This document shows, one piece after another, positions 27,751 to 37,493 of a stretch of 64,000 nt of DNA. Made by a program: the position numbers and the translations under genes. Source of the DNA: Buttiauxella agrestis ATCC 33320 (GTDB lineage: Bacteria; Pseudomonadota; Gammaproteobacteria; Enterobacterales; Enterobacteriaceae); assembly GCA_024169445.1 (NCBI GenBank), contig JALKFA010000001.1:3534001-3598000 (forward strand). The letters are read 5' to 3'. The notes under the pieces were generated by a model. That model was not told the DNA's origin. It saw only the letters and a program-made list of their open reading frames with translations, and did no database searches. The number at the start of each line of letters is the position of its first letter. Positions within the stretch are counted from its first letter, which is position 1.

Positions 27751-29250
27751 CTAATAACGCACACAAATCGATTTTGTTTCCGTATAAGCATCCAGCCAGT
27801 CCGGGCCAAAATCTCTGCCTGAACCGGATTGTTTCATGCCGCCAAACGGCAAATTGGCATCAATAAGCGTATGGCTGTTTACCCAAACGGTTCCCGCCTG
27901 AATGCGTGAGGTATAACTCATCGCCGCCTGCATGTTGTTGGTCCACAGACTCGCCGTTAAGCCATACTCCGTGTCGTTTGCCAGACGCAACGCTTCTTCG
28001 GCATCTTTGACGCACACCAGGTTTACTACCGGCCCAAACACCTCTTCATGATTCAGGCGCAAATCCGCTGACGGATTCACAACCAGCGTTGGCGTGATGT
28101 AATAACCCTCGCCTTTTGGCGCGGTGTTCCCGGTGATCAACTCCGCATGTTTGCGCTGCGCATCATCCAGATAACTGGCGACTTTTTGCTGATGCGCTTT
28201 TGAAACTAGTGGGTTGATGTGCGTACCGGTATCCATACCTGCGCCTACAGAGAGTGATTTCACCGCCTGCTCAAAGCCGCTGACTAATGTGTCAAACAGT
28301 GGCGATTCAATGTAAATGCGTGAGCTGGCGGCGCAAACTTGCCCCTGGTTCAGGAAACTACCCGCCATCAACCCGCCAATCACCATCTCAGGGTCGGCAT
28401 CTTTCAGTACGATCGCCGGGTTTTTGCCGCCCAGTTCTAGCGTGACTCGAGTCAGACGATCCGCCGCCGCGCGCGCAATGCCTTTGCCGGTGGCGGTCGA
28501 ACCGGTAAAGCTGACTTTCGCAACCAATGGATGTTGTGACAGCGCACGCCCACAAACCGCGCCGCTGCCGGTGACAACGTTAAATACGCCATCAGGAATA
28601 CCGGCTTCGCTGGCTAATTCCGCCACACGTAGCAACGTTAGCGGCGTGGTTTCCGATGGTTTCACCACAATCGAGCAACCTGCCGCCAGTGCGGGCATCA
28701 CTTTCCACATGCCAATCAGCAGCGGGAAGTTCCACGGCACAATGCCTGCGACCACACCGACCGGCTCTTTGCGGGTCCAGGCCTGGTAACGCGCCCCTTC
28801 CGGCATTGGAATCGATACATCCAGCGTGCGTCCGCTGATTTTGGTGGTCAGCCCGGAGGTATAACGCATCCAGTTCAGCGCGCAGCCCACTTCAAAAGCA
28901 CGGGAAATGTTAATGGATTTACCTTGTTCCAGCGTTTCAAGTTGCGCCAGTTCTTCGGTATTTTGTTCAACCAGGTCAGCAAATTTCAGCAGAATTCTTT
29001 CGCGTGCGGCAGGCAACATATTCGCCCACACGCCGCTGGTAAACGCACGCCAGGCCGAAGTGACAGCTTTGTCGACATCGGCTTCACTGGCATCGGCACT
29101 GGTGGCAATTTGTTGGCCATCTGCCGGGTTAAAAACACTCAGGCGTGATGAGGAAGCCGACGCATGCCAGCTTCCGTCGATATACAGCCCATGCTGGCGC
29201 GCCAGAAAACGTTGAACCGACTCGAGAACAGCAACAGCGTTAGCAGACAT
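27751..29250 (-). CDS. feaB: Phenylacetaldehyde dehydrogenase FeaB
   Basis: A 499-residue NAD-dependent aldehyde dehydrogenase, identical in length to E. coli FeaB. Motifs are [25 protein letters not shown], the general-base Glu in [14 protein letters not shown], the catalytic Cys in [13 protein letters not shown] and [11 protein letters not shown]. It oxidises phenylacetaldehyde (and hydroxyphenylacetaldehyde) made by TynA to phenylacetate, feeding the Paa pathway encoded next door. It is divergent from feaR, with a paired FeaR-type site between them. Confidence 0.95.
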   Translation of the reverse strand: MSANAVAVLESVQRFLARQHGLYIDGSWHASASSSRLSVFNPADGQQIATSADASEADVDKAVTSAWRAFTSGVWANMLPAARERILLKFADLVEQNTEELAQLETLEQGKSINISRAFEVGCALNWMRYTSGLTTKISGRTLDVSIPMPEGARYQAWTRKEPVGVVAGIVPWNFPLLIGMWKVMPALAAGCSIVVKPSETTPLTLLRVAELASEAGIPDGVFNVVTGSGAVCGRALSQHPLVAKVSFTGSTATGKGIARAAADRLTRVTLELGGKNPAIVLKDADPEMVIGGLMAGSFLNQGQVCAASSRIYIESPLFDTLVSGFEQAVKSLSVGAGMDTGTHINPLVSKAHQQKVASYLDDAQRKHAELITGNTAPKGEGYYITPTLVVNPSADLRLNHEEVFGPVVNLVCVKDAEEALRLANDTEYGLTASLWTNNMQAAMSYTSRIQAGTVWVNSHTLIDANLPFGGMKQSGSGRDFGPDWLDAYTETKSICVRY

Positions 29251-29318
29251 AGTTTCTCCTTATCATCGTATTGGCAACAAGCCCTGGTAAGCAGTCTAGG
29301 GGCTGGCTGCGTAAAAGG

Positions 29319-29356
29319 TTTGCCTGTGCCTGACAATTACTTTGTTCCCTGTGACA
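29319..29356 (-). promoter_or_regulatory. Tandem FeaR-type binding sites upstream of feaB
   Basis: On the minus strand, TGTCA-N8-AAA (29356 down to 29341) is followed 21 bp later by TGTCA-N9-AAA (29335 down to 29319). The reported FeaR half-site, as I recall it, is TGNCA-N8-AAA in direct repeat. The same pair with the same 21-bp period occurs upstream of tynA (45071-45107), supporting co-regulation by FeaR. Confidence 0.65.
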
Positions 29357-29508
29357 GCACACGCATTTGGCGACAAAGCTCGCCGTTTTATTGGCCAATT
29401 TATCTATAGTGAATTCCTATACCAGACGCGAAGGGCTTCTCCCGTATCGCGCAAGCTGTAACAATGAATTAACACGTGGCACCCCTGGTGCAATTGGTGA
29501 GGTGAACA

Positions 29509-30417
29509 ATGGCAGATTCGGCAAATCACGAGCGTTTCGATAGTTGGTTGGATCATATCAACCGTGCCTGCGGGCCTTTCGCCGGGCAAGTCACGGATGG
29601 TGGATTCCACGGCAGTTTGCAGGAATATCACGCCAATGCCATGAAGCTGAGCATCGTCGATGCCGCTCATTCACGTCTGTTCCGTACCCAATATGAAGTC
29701 GCTCGCAGCAACGACGCCTGGTATTACGCGGTGTTTCAACTCGATGGTGAAACCGTTCTGGAGCAAGGCAACAACCAGGCGGTGATGCACAGCGGTGATA
29801 TCACGCTGATTGATGCTTCACGCCCGTGCAGCATCAATTACACCCAACAAACCAAACAAATTTCATTGCTGGTTCCGCGCCATATGCTGGAGCAAAACCG
29901 TCGTTCAGGTGAACTCCCCTGTGCCTATCGCCTCAACGCCGAAATGCCGGTGGTGAAAATGAGCCAGCGTCTGCTGCATGAAAGCATGAAAAACCCGACG
30001 CTTAACGCCTGCGAAAGTGAAGCCGCGCTGGAAGCACTTATTTGCCTGCTGCGCCCGGTATTGCAGGTGCGCGATGCCCTGCCGTCCAAACGTGACAAGC
30101 AACTTGAGCGGGTAATGGGGCTGATAGATAACAATATTCAGTCGGAAGAATTACGCCCTGAATGGATTGCCAGTGAAGCGGGAATGTCAGTGCGCAGTCT
30201 GTACCGCATGTTTGCCGATAAAGGTCTGGTGGTGGCGCAATACATCAAAAACCGTCGACTGGATTTGTGCGCCCAGGCGCTGCGCACCGTCAGCACGACC
30301 GAGAAATTAGCCGGAATTGGTTATAACTGGGGATTCACCGACCATAGCCACTTTTCGACGGCATTTAAGTTGCGCTTCGGTGTTTCGCCTGGGGAATATC
30401 GCAAACGCTGGCAGTAA
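29509..30417 (+). CDS. feaR: FeaR, AraC-family activator of tynA and feaB
   Basis: A 302-residue AraC/XylS-type regulator (E. coli FeaR 301). The N-terminal about 180 residues are the AraC-binding-like-2 domain; the C-terminal domain has two helix-turn-helix units (EWIASEAGMSVRSLYRMFADKG and GIGYNWGFTDHSHFSTAFKLRFG). It activates amine oxidase and aldehyde dehydrogenase genes in response to aromatic amine breakdown. Ribosome site GGTGAGGTG before the ATG. Convergent with paaY. Confidence 0.94.
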   Translation: MADSANHERFDSWLDHINRACGPFAGQVTDGGFHGSLQEYHANAMKLSIVDAAHSRLFRTQYEVARSNDAWYYAVFQLDGETVLEQGNNQAVMHSGDITLIDASRPCSINYTQQTKQISLLVPRHMLEQNRRSGELPCAYRLNAEMPVVKMSQRLLHESMKNPTLNACESEAALEALICLLRPVLQVRDALPSKRDKQLERVMGLIDNNIQSEELRPEWIASEAGMSVRSLYRMFADKGLVVAQYIKNRRLDLCAQALRTVSTTEKLAGIGYNWGFTDHSHFSTAFKLRFGVSPGEYRKRWQ

Positions 30418-30463
30418 ACTAGCGAGGGATAACGCAGCCGCGATTCCCCCACTGGTGCGACTT

Positions 30464-31054
30464 TTACGATTTTGGCTGGTGCGCACTAATTATGGTTTTT
30501 TCATCGCGATTCGCTTCCACTTCGCGCAACGGTTCCACCTGGTGCATAGTTTGCTGGCAACGGATCACCAGTTCCTGATATTCACGCGTGCCCTGCTTTT
30601 TCCACTCAATCTCCTCGGGGCGCAATTCACGCACCAACTTCGCCGGGCTGCCGAGGATCATTTGATTCGCGCCAAACTCGGCGCGCGCTTTCACAAACGC
30701 CGTGGCACCGACAATACTGTTTTCGCCAATTTGTGCGCCATCCAGAATCACCGCATTCATGCCAACCAGCACATTTTTGCCAATTAAGCAGCCGTGCAAA
30801 ATAGCGCCGTGACCAATATGACCGTCCTCTTCGACTACGGTATCCTGCTCCGGGAAACCGTGCATCACGCAATTATCCTGCACGTTCGCCCCATCTTTGA
30901 CGATAATGCGCCCAAAGTCGCCACGTAAGCTGGCATTCGGCCCGATATAAACTCGATGGCCGAGAATCACATCGCCAATCAGTACCGCTGTCGGGTGCAC
31001 GTAGCTGTCTTCCGGCACCACGGGGGTGAGTCCATCAATTTGATACACGGGCAT
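30464..31054 (-). CDS. paaY: PaaY, gamma-carbonic-anhydrase-like thioesterase of phenylacetate catabolism
   Basis: A 196-residue hexapeptide-repeat left-handed beta-helix protein, the same length as E. coli PaaY. It has repeats such as [21 protein letters not shown] and [20 protein letters not shown] with metal-ligand His. PaaY is a thioesterase that removes inhibitory CoA intermediates so the paa operon can be induced and the ring-opened product detoxified. It follows paaX by 9 bp. Confidence 0.94.
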   Translation of the reverse strand: MPVYQIDGLTPVVPEDSYVHPTAVLIGDVILGHRVYIGPNASLRGDFGRIIVKDGANVQDNCVMHGFPEQDTVVEEDGHIGHGAILHGCLIGKNVLVGMNAVILDGAQIGENSIVGATAFVKARAEFGANQMILGSPAKLVRELRPEEIEWKKQGTREYQELVIRCQQTMHQVEPLREVEANRDEKTIISAHQPKS

Positions 31055-31063
31055 AGTTTCTCC

Positions 31064-31996
31064 TTACGGGTTCAGATTGATTCCACCAAAACGCTGAAAA
31101 TAGCCGCTTCCCGGTTGTGGCAAATCACCCACCGAGGTTTCCCCATGCTCGCTGACAAACAGCAGCGCACCGGGCGCAACGCGTTGGTAAATGTTGATGC
31201 ACAACTGGCGAGCGCTTTGCCCCTGCCAGTGTGGCGGCAGTAACTCATCAGGAAGCAGTGGGTCTTTAAGCACCACGCGACGATAAAAGTGGATAAGCAG
31301 AAGTTGGATCTGGAAACAGCGCAGCGGCGTCAGTTCACTTTCATCGGCCTCACGTAATAGCGGCAACAACGGGCGAAACGAGTTAATAAATTCGCCGTAG
31401 CGGTCGTTTTTATCGGTCAACAACCAGCATTCTTCGACGCGCGCTTTAAGTGCAGTTTTTGATGCCTGCAACGGCGAACTGGCTTCAAAACAGATTACGT
31501 TATCGGCAACTCCGGCTTCATGCAGCAGGTTCTGCACGTCCGCCAGATTTTGCGACGGCGACGCCATCAGGCTCGGTGCCAGCGTACCAAACCCTTGCCA
31601 GATAAGTTGTTTCTTCACTTGCAGGAGGGTGTTTTTCTCAAGCCCTTCCGAGAGTAACAGCAGCCATTTACCGTCCCATTCTGGTTGCCCGGCACGATAG
31701 ATTTTGGCTTCTGCGCGGCGCGTCATACGCTGCCCCATTTCGGTGAGACGATAGAAACTGCGTCGCCCGACGCGTTCCACGTCAAGCCAGCCTTCTTTGT
31801 TGAGTCGGAATAACGAGGTACGCACAAAACGTTCGCCAAAGCCTAACGATTCAAGCATCGTCGCCAGGCTTCCCAGCCAGATTTCTCCGCCACGATGCGC
31901 CAGCGCATCACCGTACAAAGAGACAATCAGCGACGTTCCGCTAATGGGAACGGCGCTGACCGCCTGCTGAATAAACTGTTCCAGTTTGTTGCTCAT
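31064..31996 (-). CDS. paaX: PaaX, phenylacetyl-CoA-responsive repressor
   Basis: A 310-residue GntR-like regulator (E. coli PaaX 316). The start at 31996 gives MSNKLEQFIQQAVSAVP, matching the E. coli N-terminus; an open frame continues to 32050 but lacks family similarity there. It has a winged helix in VRTSLFRLNKEGWLDVERVGRRSFYRL. It represses the paa promoters and is released by phenylacetyl-CoA. In E. coli paaX directly follows paaK; here two foreign rightward genes separate them, so paaXY must have its own promoter, and a PaaX-like site lies 80 bp upstream. Confidence 0.94.
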   Translation of the reverse strand: MSNKLEQFIQQAVSAVPISGTSLIVSLYGDALAHRGGEIWLGSLATMLESLGFGERFVRTSLFRLNKEGWLDVERVGRRSFYRLTEMGQRMTRRAEAKIYRAGQPEWDGKWLLLLSEGLEKNTLLQVKKQLIWQGFGTLAPSLMASPSQNLADVQNLLHEAGVADNVICFEASSPLQASKTALKARVEECWLLTDKNDRYGEFINSFRPLLPLLREADESELTPLRCFQIQLLLIHFYRRVVLKDPLLPDELLPPHWQGQSARQLCINIYQRVAPGALLFVSEHGETSVGDLPQPGSGYFQRFGGINLNP

Positions 31997-32075
31997 CGTC
32001 AGACTAAAATTCCGTTTAAAACCGTTAAGACATAAAACATAGCACAACAAAGATAATAAAAATCATGTCATTAAC

Positions 32076-32090
32076 AATGTGATTCACATT
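32076..32090. promoter_or_regulatory. paaX: PaaX-type operator upstream of paaX
   Basis: AATGTGATTCACATT: 7-bp arms AATGTGA and TCACATT around a central T, matching 13 of 15 positions of the published PaaX consensus WWTRTGATTCGYGWT (from memory). Located 80 bp upstream of the paaX start, consistent with autoregulation. Confidence 0.6.
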
Positions 32091-32109
32091 TTTCGAAAAT
32101 ACAGATTTC

Positions 32110-32140
32110 GTAGGTCGGATAAGCGCAGCGTCATCCGACA
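32110..32140. repeat. REP-like palindrome, GTAGGTCGGAT type
   Basis: GTAG head, TCGGAT / ATCCGA stem arms around AAGCGCAGCGTC, in the intergenic space between paaX and the inserted toxin-antitoxin genes. Same family as the copies at 27680, 44986, 45028, 47467, 47571, 54600 and 54641. Confidence 0.75.
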
Positions 32141-32282
32141 TAACCGTTTTGATTTTAGTTTTGCGAGGCGTTTCCACAATATTAAGTCTCTGTATTGTAC
32201 TGCCATTTTTTCCCCATCATTCTTCCATTGCATAAAAATCAAACTAACATTATGATTCGGTCATAAGTAAGGATTTTACTCG

Positions 32283-32648
32283 ATGGAAAGAGAAGATTTT
32301 GGCTTGCAGTGGTTACTCGAACTTCACGGGGTCTCGGTCCAAATGGACGACGGTTATTGGTGGAAAGCGGAAGTCTGGCAGGTCGCCCCTACGGTCCTTT
32401 GCCCACATGGTGTTCGTTATTCGTTAACTTTGCATAACAAGTACAACACACGCATTTTTGGTTATGACAATGCACATGGCATCAGAGCAGCCGGCAAAGG
32501 GAAGTTTGGTAGTCGAATCGTCCGTGACCACGTTCACCTTACGGCGTCCGATAAAGGGCATGTATATGAATTTTCCTCTGCGGCACAACTGCTGGAAGAT
32601 TTTTTTAAACACAGCGAAGAACTAATCAACCGAAGGAAGCAACAATGA
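32283..32648 (+). CDS. TumE-type (DUF6516) toxin of a type II toxin-antitoxin pair
   Basis: A 121-residue protein. The stretch LELHGVSVQMDDGYWWKAEV, with IRYSLTLHNKYN-like and IFGYDNAHG segments and a C-terminal FEFSSAAQLLEDFF-like helix, resembles the DUF6516/TumE family, whose members are annotated as toxins paired with a winged-helix TumA antitoxin. The toxin gene comes first and overlaps the next ATG by 4 bp, the usual order for this pair. It lies between paaK and paaX on the opposite strand to both, so it is an insertion into the ancestral paaK-X-Y order. The activity of the toxin is not known to me. The family call is moderately sure. Confidence 0.68.
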   Translation: MEREDFGLQWLLELHGVSVQMDDGYWWKAEVWQVAPTVLCPHGVRYSLTLHNKYNTRIFGYDNAHGIRAAGKGKFGSRIVRDHVHLTASDKGHVYEFSSAAQLLEDFFKHSEELINRRKQQ

Positions 32649-33022
32649 AAGCAAGAATCGGCATCATGTCGAATGCACTGGTTCAAAAGTATATGCTGGC
32701 TATTGTGTCCGGTAAGTATCTCCGGGCAGAGGATGAACCTAAAATATGGTTCGTCTCAATCAACGCCTTAGGGCAAATATTGAATCCTGAAAACATCGCA
32801 CTCTTGCGACTCATGGTCGAACATCAACCGGAAACTATCTCCGAACTTGCGGCGCTGTCCAACCGCCAGCTCAGTAACCTGTCTGTCACTTTGCAGGCGC
32901 TAAACAGGCACGGATTCGTTGAGCTAATCAAAACCGGTCGCAAAGTAAAACCTAAAGCGCTGTATACCGACTTTGAAATCATTGTCGACAGCGCTTTTGA
33001 AGCCCGCATTAACGCAGCCTGA
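32645..33022 (+). CDS. TumA-type winged-helix antitoxin (HVO_A0114-like DNA-binding protein)
   Basis: A 125-residue MarR-like winged-helix protein: NIALLRLMVEHQPETISELAALSNRQLSNLSVTLQALNRHGFVELIKTGRKVKPKALYTDFEI (helices 2-3 and the wing). This architecture is the usual partner of DUF6516 toxins. The ATG overlaps the toxin stop (ATGA). It ends 24 bp from the convergent paaK stop. DNA binding suggests autoregulation of the promoter before 32283. Confidence 0.72.
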   Translation: MKARIGIMSNALVQKYMLAIVSGKYLRAEDEPKIWFVSINALGQILNPENIALLRLMVEHQPETISELAALSNRQLSNLSVTLQALNRHGFVELIKTGRKVKPKALYTDFEIIVDSAFEARINAA

Positions 33023-33046
33023 ACCGCATGTTAATGCGGGATATTG

Positions 33047-34363
33047 TTACTGATTCGCCGCTGTGCGCAAATCACACACGCGAATCGCTTTGCCTTCCGA
33101 ACGTGGCAGGCTACCGCAATTCACAATGCTGATATCGGTAGAAATCCCGACCATCGACTTAATGCGATGACGTAACTGGTGGCACACCGAGCAACGTTGT
33201 TCATGGCTCAGATACAAGCTGCTCTCTTTCAGCTCCACCTTGACAGAAAGCGTGTCGAGATGGCCGTCGCGGTGCACTTCCAGTTGGTAATGCGGTGCCA
33301 GATGCTCAAATTTCACAATCTCTTCTTCGAGTTGTGACGGGAACACATTCACACCACGGATGATCAACATATCGTCTGAACGGCCGGTAATGCGGTCCAT
33401 ACGGCGCATGGTGCGCGCGGTGCCTGGCAGTAAACGCGTCAGGTCGCGGGTGCGGTAACGAATCACCGGCAACGCTTCTTTGGTCAGCGTGGTAAACAGC
33501 AGTTCGCCCTGCTCACCATCTTCCAGCGGTACGCCGCTAATTGGGTTAACGATTTCTGGATAGAAATGATCTTCCCAAATCGTTGGCCCGTCCGTGGTTT
33601 CCAGGCATTCCATCGCCACACCTGGGCCCATCACTTCCGACAGCCCGTAAATATCCAGTGCTGTAATACCCAGACGGCGTTCGATTTCACGGCGCATGGC
33701 GTGGGTCCACGGTTCTGCACCAAACACCCCAACACGCAGCGAGCAATCGCGCGCATCGCCACCCATCTGGCGTTCCAGCTCTTCAATCAGGTTCAGACAC
33801 CAGGACGGCGTCACCATAATCATATCCGGGCGGAAATCGCGGATTAGCTGTGCCTGTTTCTCGGTTTGCCCGCCAGACATCGGGATAACGGTGGCTCCGA
33901 GGCGTTCAGCGCCATAATGCGCACCCAGCCCGCCGGTAAACAGCCCGTAACCATAAGCGACGTGAATTTTATCTTTCGGCGTACCGCCTGCGGCACGCAG
34001 CGAACGAGCCACAATATCCGCCCAGGTATCAATATCTTTTTGCGTGTAACCGACCACCGTTGGCTTACCGGTGGTGCCGGATGACGCGTGAATACGCACA
34101 ACTTGCTCCATTGGCACCGCAAAAGTGTCGAACGGATAGTTGTCGCGCAAATCCTGTTTGGTGGTGCAGGGAAAGAGGCGAATGTCCTTCAGCTCTTTGA
34201 AATCGTCAGGGTGTACGCCGACTGCATCGAACTTACGTTTGTACATCGGCACATTGTTATAGGCGTGGTTGAGCGTCCATTTCATACGCTGCGTTTGTAA
34301 GGCCTGCAGCTCATCAATTGATGCCGTTTCAATCGGTTCCAGCTTTGTAGTAGAGGTTATCAT
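33047..34363 (-). CDS. paaK: Phenylacetate-CoA ligase PaaK
   Basis: A 438-residue adenylate-forming enzyme (E. coli 437). ATP-binding loop SSGTTGKPTVVGYT, then YGLSEVMGPGV and the C-terminal hinge ITGRSDDMLIIRGVNVFPSQLEE. It activates phenylacetate to phenylacetyl-CoA, the first committed intermediate and the PaaX inducer. It is the last gene of the paaABCDEFGHIJK transcript; the usual next genes paaXY are displaced by the inserted toxin-antitoxin pair. Confidence 0.95.
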   Translation of the reverse strand: MITSTTKLEPIETASIDELQALQTQRMKWTLNHAYNNVPMYKRKFDAVGVHPDDFKELKDIRLFPCTTKQDLRDNYPFDTFAVPMEQVVRIHASSGTTGKPTVVGYTQKDIDTWADIVARSLRAAGGTPKDKIHVAYGYGLFTGGLGAHYGAERLGATVIPMSGGQTEKQAQLIRDFRPDMIMVTPSWCLNLIEELERQMGGDARDCSLRVGVFGAEPWTHAMRREIERRLGITALDIYGLSEVMGPGVAMECLETTDGPTIWEDHFYPEIVNPISGVPLEDGEQGELLFTTLTKEALPVIRYRTRDLTRLLPGTARTMRRMDRITGRSDDMLIIRGVNVFPSQLEEEIVKFEHLAPHYQLEVHRDGHLDTLSVKVELKESSLYLSHEQRCSVCHQLRHRIKSMVGISTDISIVNCGSLPRSEGKAIRVCDLRTAANQ

Positions 34364-34385
34364 TATAGGGTACTCGCAGGTTTGA

Positions 34386-35594
34386 TTAGCTCACACGCTC
34401 AAGGATCAGGGCAATGCCCTGGCCAACACCGATACACATCGTACACAGGGCATAACGGCCATTGCGGCGATGTAGTTCGTGGCTGGCGGCTAGCGCCAGT
34501 CGGGCTCCACTCATTCCCAAAGGATGGCCTAACGCAATCGCGCCGCCGTTGGGATTAACATGTGGGGCGTCGTCAGGCAGCCCCAACTGTCGTAATACCC
34601 CCAACGCTTGCGCGGCAAAGGCCTCGTTCAGTTCGATAACATCCATATCGTTGATGGAGAGTCCTGCAAGCTCCAGCACCTTGCGGGTCGCAGGTACTGG
34701 TCCAAGCCCCATCAGACGCGGTTCAACGCCAGCGGTTGCCATCGCCACAATACGGGCTTTTGGCGTTAAACCATGGCGCAGTGCCGCAGATGCGCTGGCA
34801 ATAATCAATGCTGCCGCACCATCGTTGACACCGGAAGCGTTACCGGCGGTGATCACCCCGTTTTTGCGGAATGGCGCTTTTAACGCGTTGAGTTGTTGCA
34901 AAGTTGTTTCATGGCGCGGGTGTTCGTCTTCGCGAACCTCAGTCACCGCTCCTTTTTTCCCTTGCAACACCACCGGCACGATCTCCTGTGCCAGTACGCC
35001 ATTGATGCGCGCTTGCTCTGCACGTTGCTGGCTACGCCAGGCAAACGCATCTTGATCCGCCCGGCTTATGCTTAACAACTCCGCTACATTCTCTGCCGTT
35101 TCGGGCATGCTGTCAGTACCAAAGTGTTCAGCCATGAGCGGGTTCACAAAACGCCAGCCGATCGTGGTATCAAACAGTTCTGCCTGGCGCTGAAACGGCG
35201 TATTTGCCTTGCCCATCACGAACGGCGCACGCGACATCGACTCCACGCCACCGGCAATCATCAGCTCAGCATCACCGGCTCTGATGGCTCGCGCCGCCAT
35301 GCCTAACGCATCCAGACCGGAGCCGCATAAACGGTTGATGGTGGTACCGGAAAGCGTCTGTGGGAGTCCGGCAAGCAGTGTCGCCATTCGCGCCACGTTA
35401 CGGTTATCTTCCCCTGCCTGGTTGGCACAACCGAGGATCACGTCATCCACCGCGTTCCAGTCCAGATTCGGGTACCGCGCCATCAGCTCTTTGAGCGGGA
35501 TTGCGGCCAGGTCATCGGCTCGCACCGAAGAAAGTGCGCCGCCGTAACGGCCAATTGGCGTGCGGACACCATCACAGATAAAGGCGTCTTTCAT
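34386..35594 (-). CDS. paaJ: PaaJ, 3-oxo-5,6-didehydrosuberyl-CoA / 3-oxoadipyl-CoA thiolase
   Basis: A 402-residue thiolase (E. coli 401). Nucleophilic Cys in RLCGSGLDALGMAAR, His in ALGHPLGMSGARL, second Cys in ALCTMCIGVGQG. It performs both thiolytic steps of the pathway, releasing acetyl-CoA and finally succinyl-CoA. Overlaps paaI by 4 bp. Confidence 0.95.
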   Translation of the reverse strand: MKDAFICDGVRTPIGRYGGALSSVRADDLAAIPLKELMARYPNLDWNAVDDVILGCANQAGEDNRNVARMATLLAGLPQTLSGTTINRLCGSGLDALGMAARAIRAGDAELMIAGGVESMSRAPFVMGKANTPFQRQAELFDTTIGWRFVNPLMAEHFGTDSMPETAENVAELLSISRADQDAFAWRSQQRAEQARINGVLAQEIVPVVLQGKKGAVTEVREDEHPRHETTLQQLNALKAPFRKNGVITAGNASGVNDGAAALIIASASAALRHGLTPKARIVAMATAGVEPRLMGLGPVPATRKVLELAGLSINDMDVIELNEAFAAQALGVLRQLGLPDDAPHVNPNGGAIALGHPLGMSGARLALAASHELHRRNGRYALCTMCIGVGQGIALILERVS

Positions 35595-36016
35595 AGTTTG
35601 GCTCCAGAGAGAGTGGTTCCGATACGGTGCGAACGCCCGCGAAACAGTGCGATGGTTTTCTCATCCTGATTGATAATTTCAATGTCATAGACGCCCGTCT
35701 GCCGCCCCTGAGTGCGCACCTGGGCAATCGCTGTCAGCGTGTCCCCCGCTTTACCCGGACGCACAAAATCGATACTGCAACCGGAAGCCACCGCCGCCAG
35801 CCCCTGGCTGTTACAGGCATAAGCAAATGCGGTATCCGCGAGGGTAAAGAGTTGCCCGCCGTGGCAGGTTTGATGGCCGTTGAGCATCGCGGTGGTAATG
35901 GTCATGGTTAAGCGCGCAAAGCCTTCACCCATTTCCTGAATTTCAATTCCCATCTGCTGCGCGCAGTTGTCGCGAGCGTACATTTCGCGGGCATTCGCCC
36001 AGGCATTAGTGCTCAT
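35591..36016 (-). CDS. paaI: PaaI, hydroxyphenylacetyl-CoA thioesterase
   Basis: A 141-residue hotdog-fold thioesterase (E. coli 140). HGGQLFTLADTAFAYACNS carries the catalytic region. The start at 36016 (MSTNAWANAREMYARDN) aligns with E. coli; the frame continues upstream to 36154 inside paaH but without family similarity. It overlaps the end of paaH by 11 bp. It rescues CoA from dead-end CoA esters. Confidence 0.93.
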   Translation of the reverse strand: MSTNAWANAREMYARDNCAQQMGIEIQEMGEGFARLTMTITTAMLNGHQTCHGGQLFTLADTAFAYACNSQGLAAVASGCSIDFVRPGKAGDTLTAIAQVRTQGRQTGVYDIEIINQDEKTIALFRGRSHRIGTTLSGAKL

Positions 36017-37493
36017 GTTGAGTCTCCAGAAGCGTGCGTTGACGCAGCAGCGAGGTCGGGCGATAACGCTCCTCACCATAATGTTGTTGCAGGTTTTCCA
36101 GCAGGCGCAGCACATTTTGCCAGCCCAGCTCCGCGCCCCACGCCAGCGGGCCACGCGGGTAATTCACACCCAGGCGCATCGCGGTGTCGATGTCCTGCTC
36201 GCTGGCGACCCCTTTTTGCAGTGCGTCTGCTGCTTCATTTGCCAGCATCGCCACGGTGCGCCATACCAACAGGCCAGGGTAATCGCGGATCTCCAGCACC
36301 TGTTTGCCTTGTTGCTGGAAAAAATGAATCGCTTTGGCGGTTTGTTCTGGCGTATTGCCAGCGGCGGCAGCCAGCACAACCAATGGCGATGACTGCCAGT
36401 TGTTAATCAAATCAATCAGCACCACCGGGCAATTCAGCCGTTTTGCTAATTGAGTTGCTGTTTCGCCTTGCGTGACTTCAACCCGCACTTCGTCCAGTTG
36501 TAACCATGAATCAGTGACACTGTCACCGAAATCACTATTATTTAGCCAGGCCGCACGCCCGTGGCGCTCAATCAGCTGTGCACCCGCGCTGGCAGGCAGC
36601 GCGGCCAGATAAGGCAATTCTTCATTGAGTGGCCAACGATAGACACCCTGCCCGGTTTTCTTACCCAAACGCTTACCGAGTACCAGTTCTTGCTGAATCA
36701 GCGACGGCAGAAAACGGCGCTCCTGCCAGAAACCGTTGAACACCGAACAGGTCACCGCAAAATTGACGTCCTGGCCGATTAAATCGGTCAGCGCCAGCGG
36801 CCCCATCGGGAAACCGCCGCAATCACGCAAGGCCGCATCAATCACGCCCGCAGGGGCAATTTGTTCTTCCAGTGCGCGCCAGGCTTCCGAATAAAACGGA
36901 CGCGCCACGCGGTTGACGATAAAGCCAGGCGTTGAGTGGCAACGCACTGGTTGTTTCCCCCAACGCAGCGCCAGACTGGTTAGGCTCTCCAGCACAGCGG
37001 GCGCGGTTTCCAGCCCGCTCACCACTTCCACCAGTTTCATCACCGGAGCCGGATTAAAGAAATGCAGCCCCGCCACACGCTGTGGATGTGGCACACCGCT
37101 GGCAATCGCGGTAATCGAAATTGACGAGGTGTTACTGGCAAAAATAGTTTCTGCTGAACAGACGGTCGCCAGGTCGCGGAAAATCGCCTGTTTGATGTCG
37201 ATTTGCTCGGCTGCCGCTTCAATCACTAATGCAGCATCCGCCAGTTCATTTAATTCTTGTGCGGCGGTTAAGCGGTTAATCACGGCATTTTTCTCAGACT
37301 CGGTGAGTTTGCCTTTTGCTACGCGGGCGCTCAGTACGGTGGCGATGCCATCAATAGCACGAACGGCGGCATCGGGCTGGATGTCATAAATTTTAACCGG
37401 ATGCCCGGCTTGCGCGGCAACCTGGGCAATGCCCGCGCCCATGGTGCCGCTGCCAATCACCGCGATAATCGATTGTGGAGTCAGCATCATCAT
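36006..37493 (-). CDS. paaH: PaaH, 3-hydroxyadipyl-CoA dehydrogenase
   Basis: A 495-residue NAD-dependent hydroxyacyl-CoA dehydrogenase, about 20 longer than E. coli PaaH. It has the Rossmann motif IAVIGSGTMGAGIAQVAA, the substrate segment LHFFNPAPVMKLVEVV and a second C-terminal 3HCDH domain ending VASEQDIDTAMRLGVNYPRG. It oxidises 3-hydroxyadipyl-CoA to 3-oxoadipyl-CoA for PaaJ. Four-bp overlap with paaG. Confidence 0.95.
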   Translation of the reverse strand: MMMLTPQSIIAVIGSGTMGAGIAQVAAQAGHPVKIYDIQPDAAVRAIDGIATVLSARVAKGKLTESEKNAVINRLTAAQELNELADAALVIEAAAEQIDIKQAIFRDLATVCSAETIFASNTSSISITAIASGVPHPQRVAGLHFFNPAPVMKLVEVVSGLETAPAVLESLTSLALRWGKQPVRCHSTPGFIVNRVARPFYSEAWRALEEQIAPAGVIDAALRDCGGFPMGPLALTDLIGQDVNFAVTCSVFNGFWQERRFLPSLIQQELVLGKRLGKKTGQGVYRWPLNEELPYLAALPASAGAQLIERHGRAAWLNNSDFGDSVTDSWLQLDEVRVEVTQGETATQLAKRLNCPVVLIDLINNWQSSPLVVLAAAAGNTPEQTAKAIHFFQQQGKQVLEIRDYPGLLVWRTVAMLANEAADALQKGVASEQDIDTAMRLGVNYPRGPLAWGAELGWQNVLRLLENLQQHYGEERYRPTSLLRQRTLLETQHEH

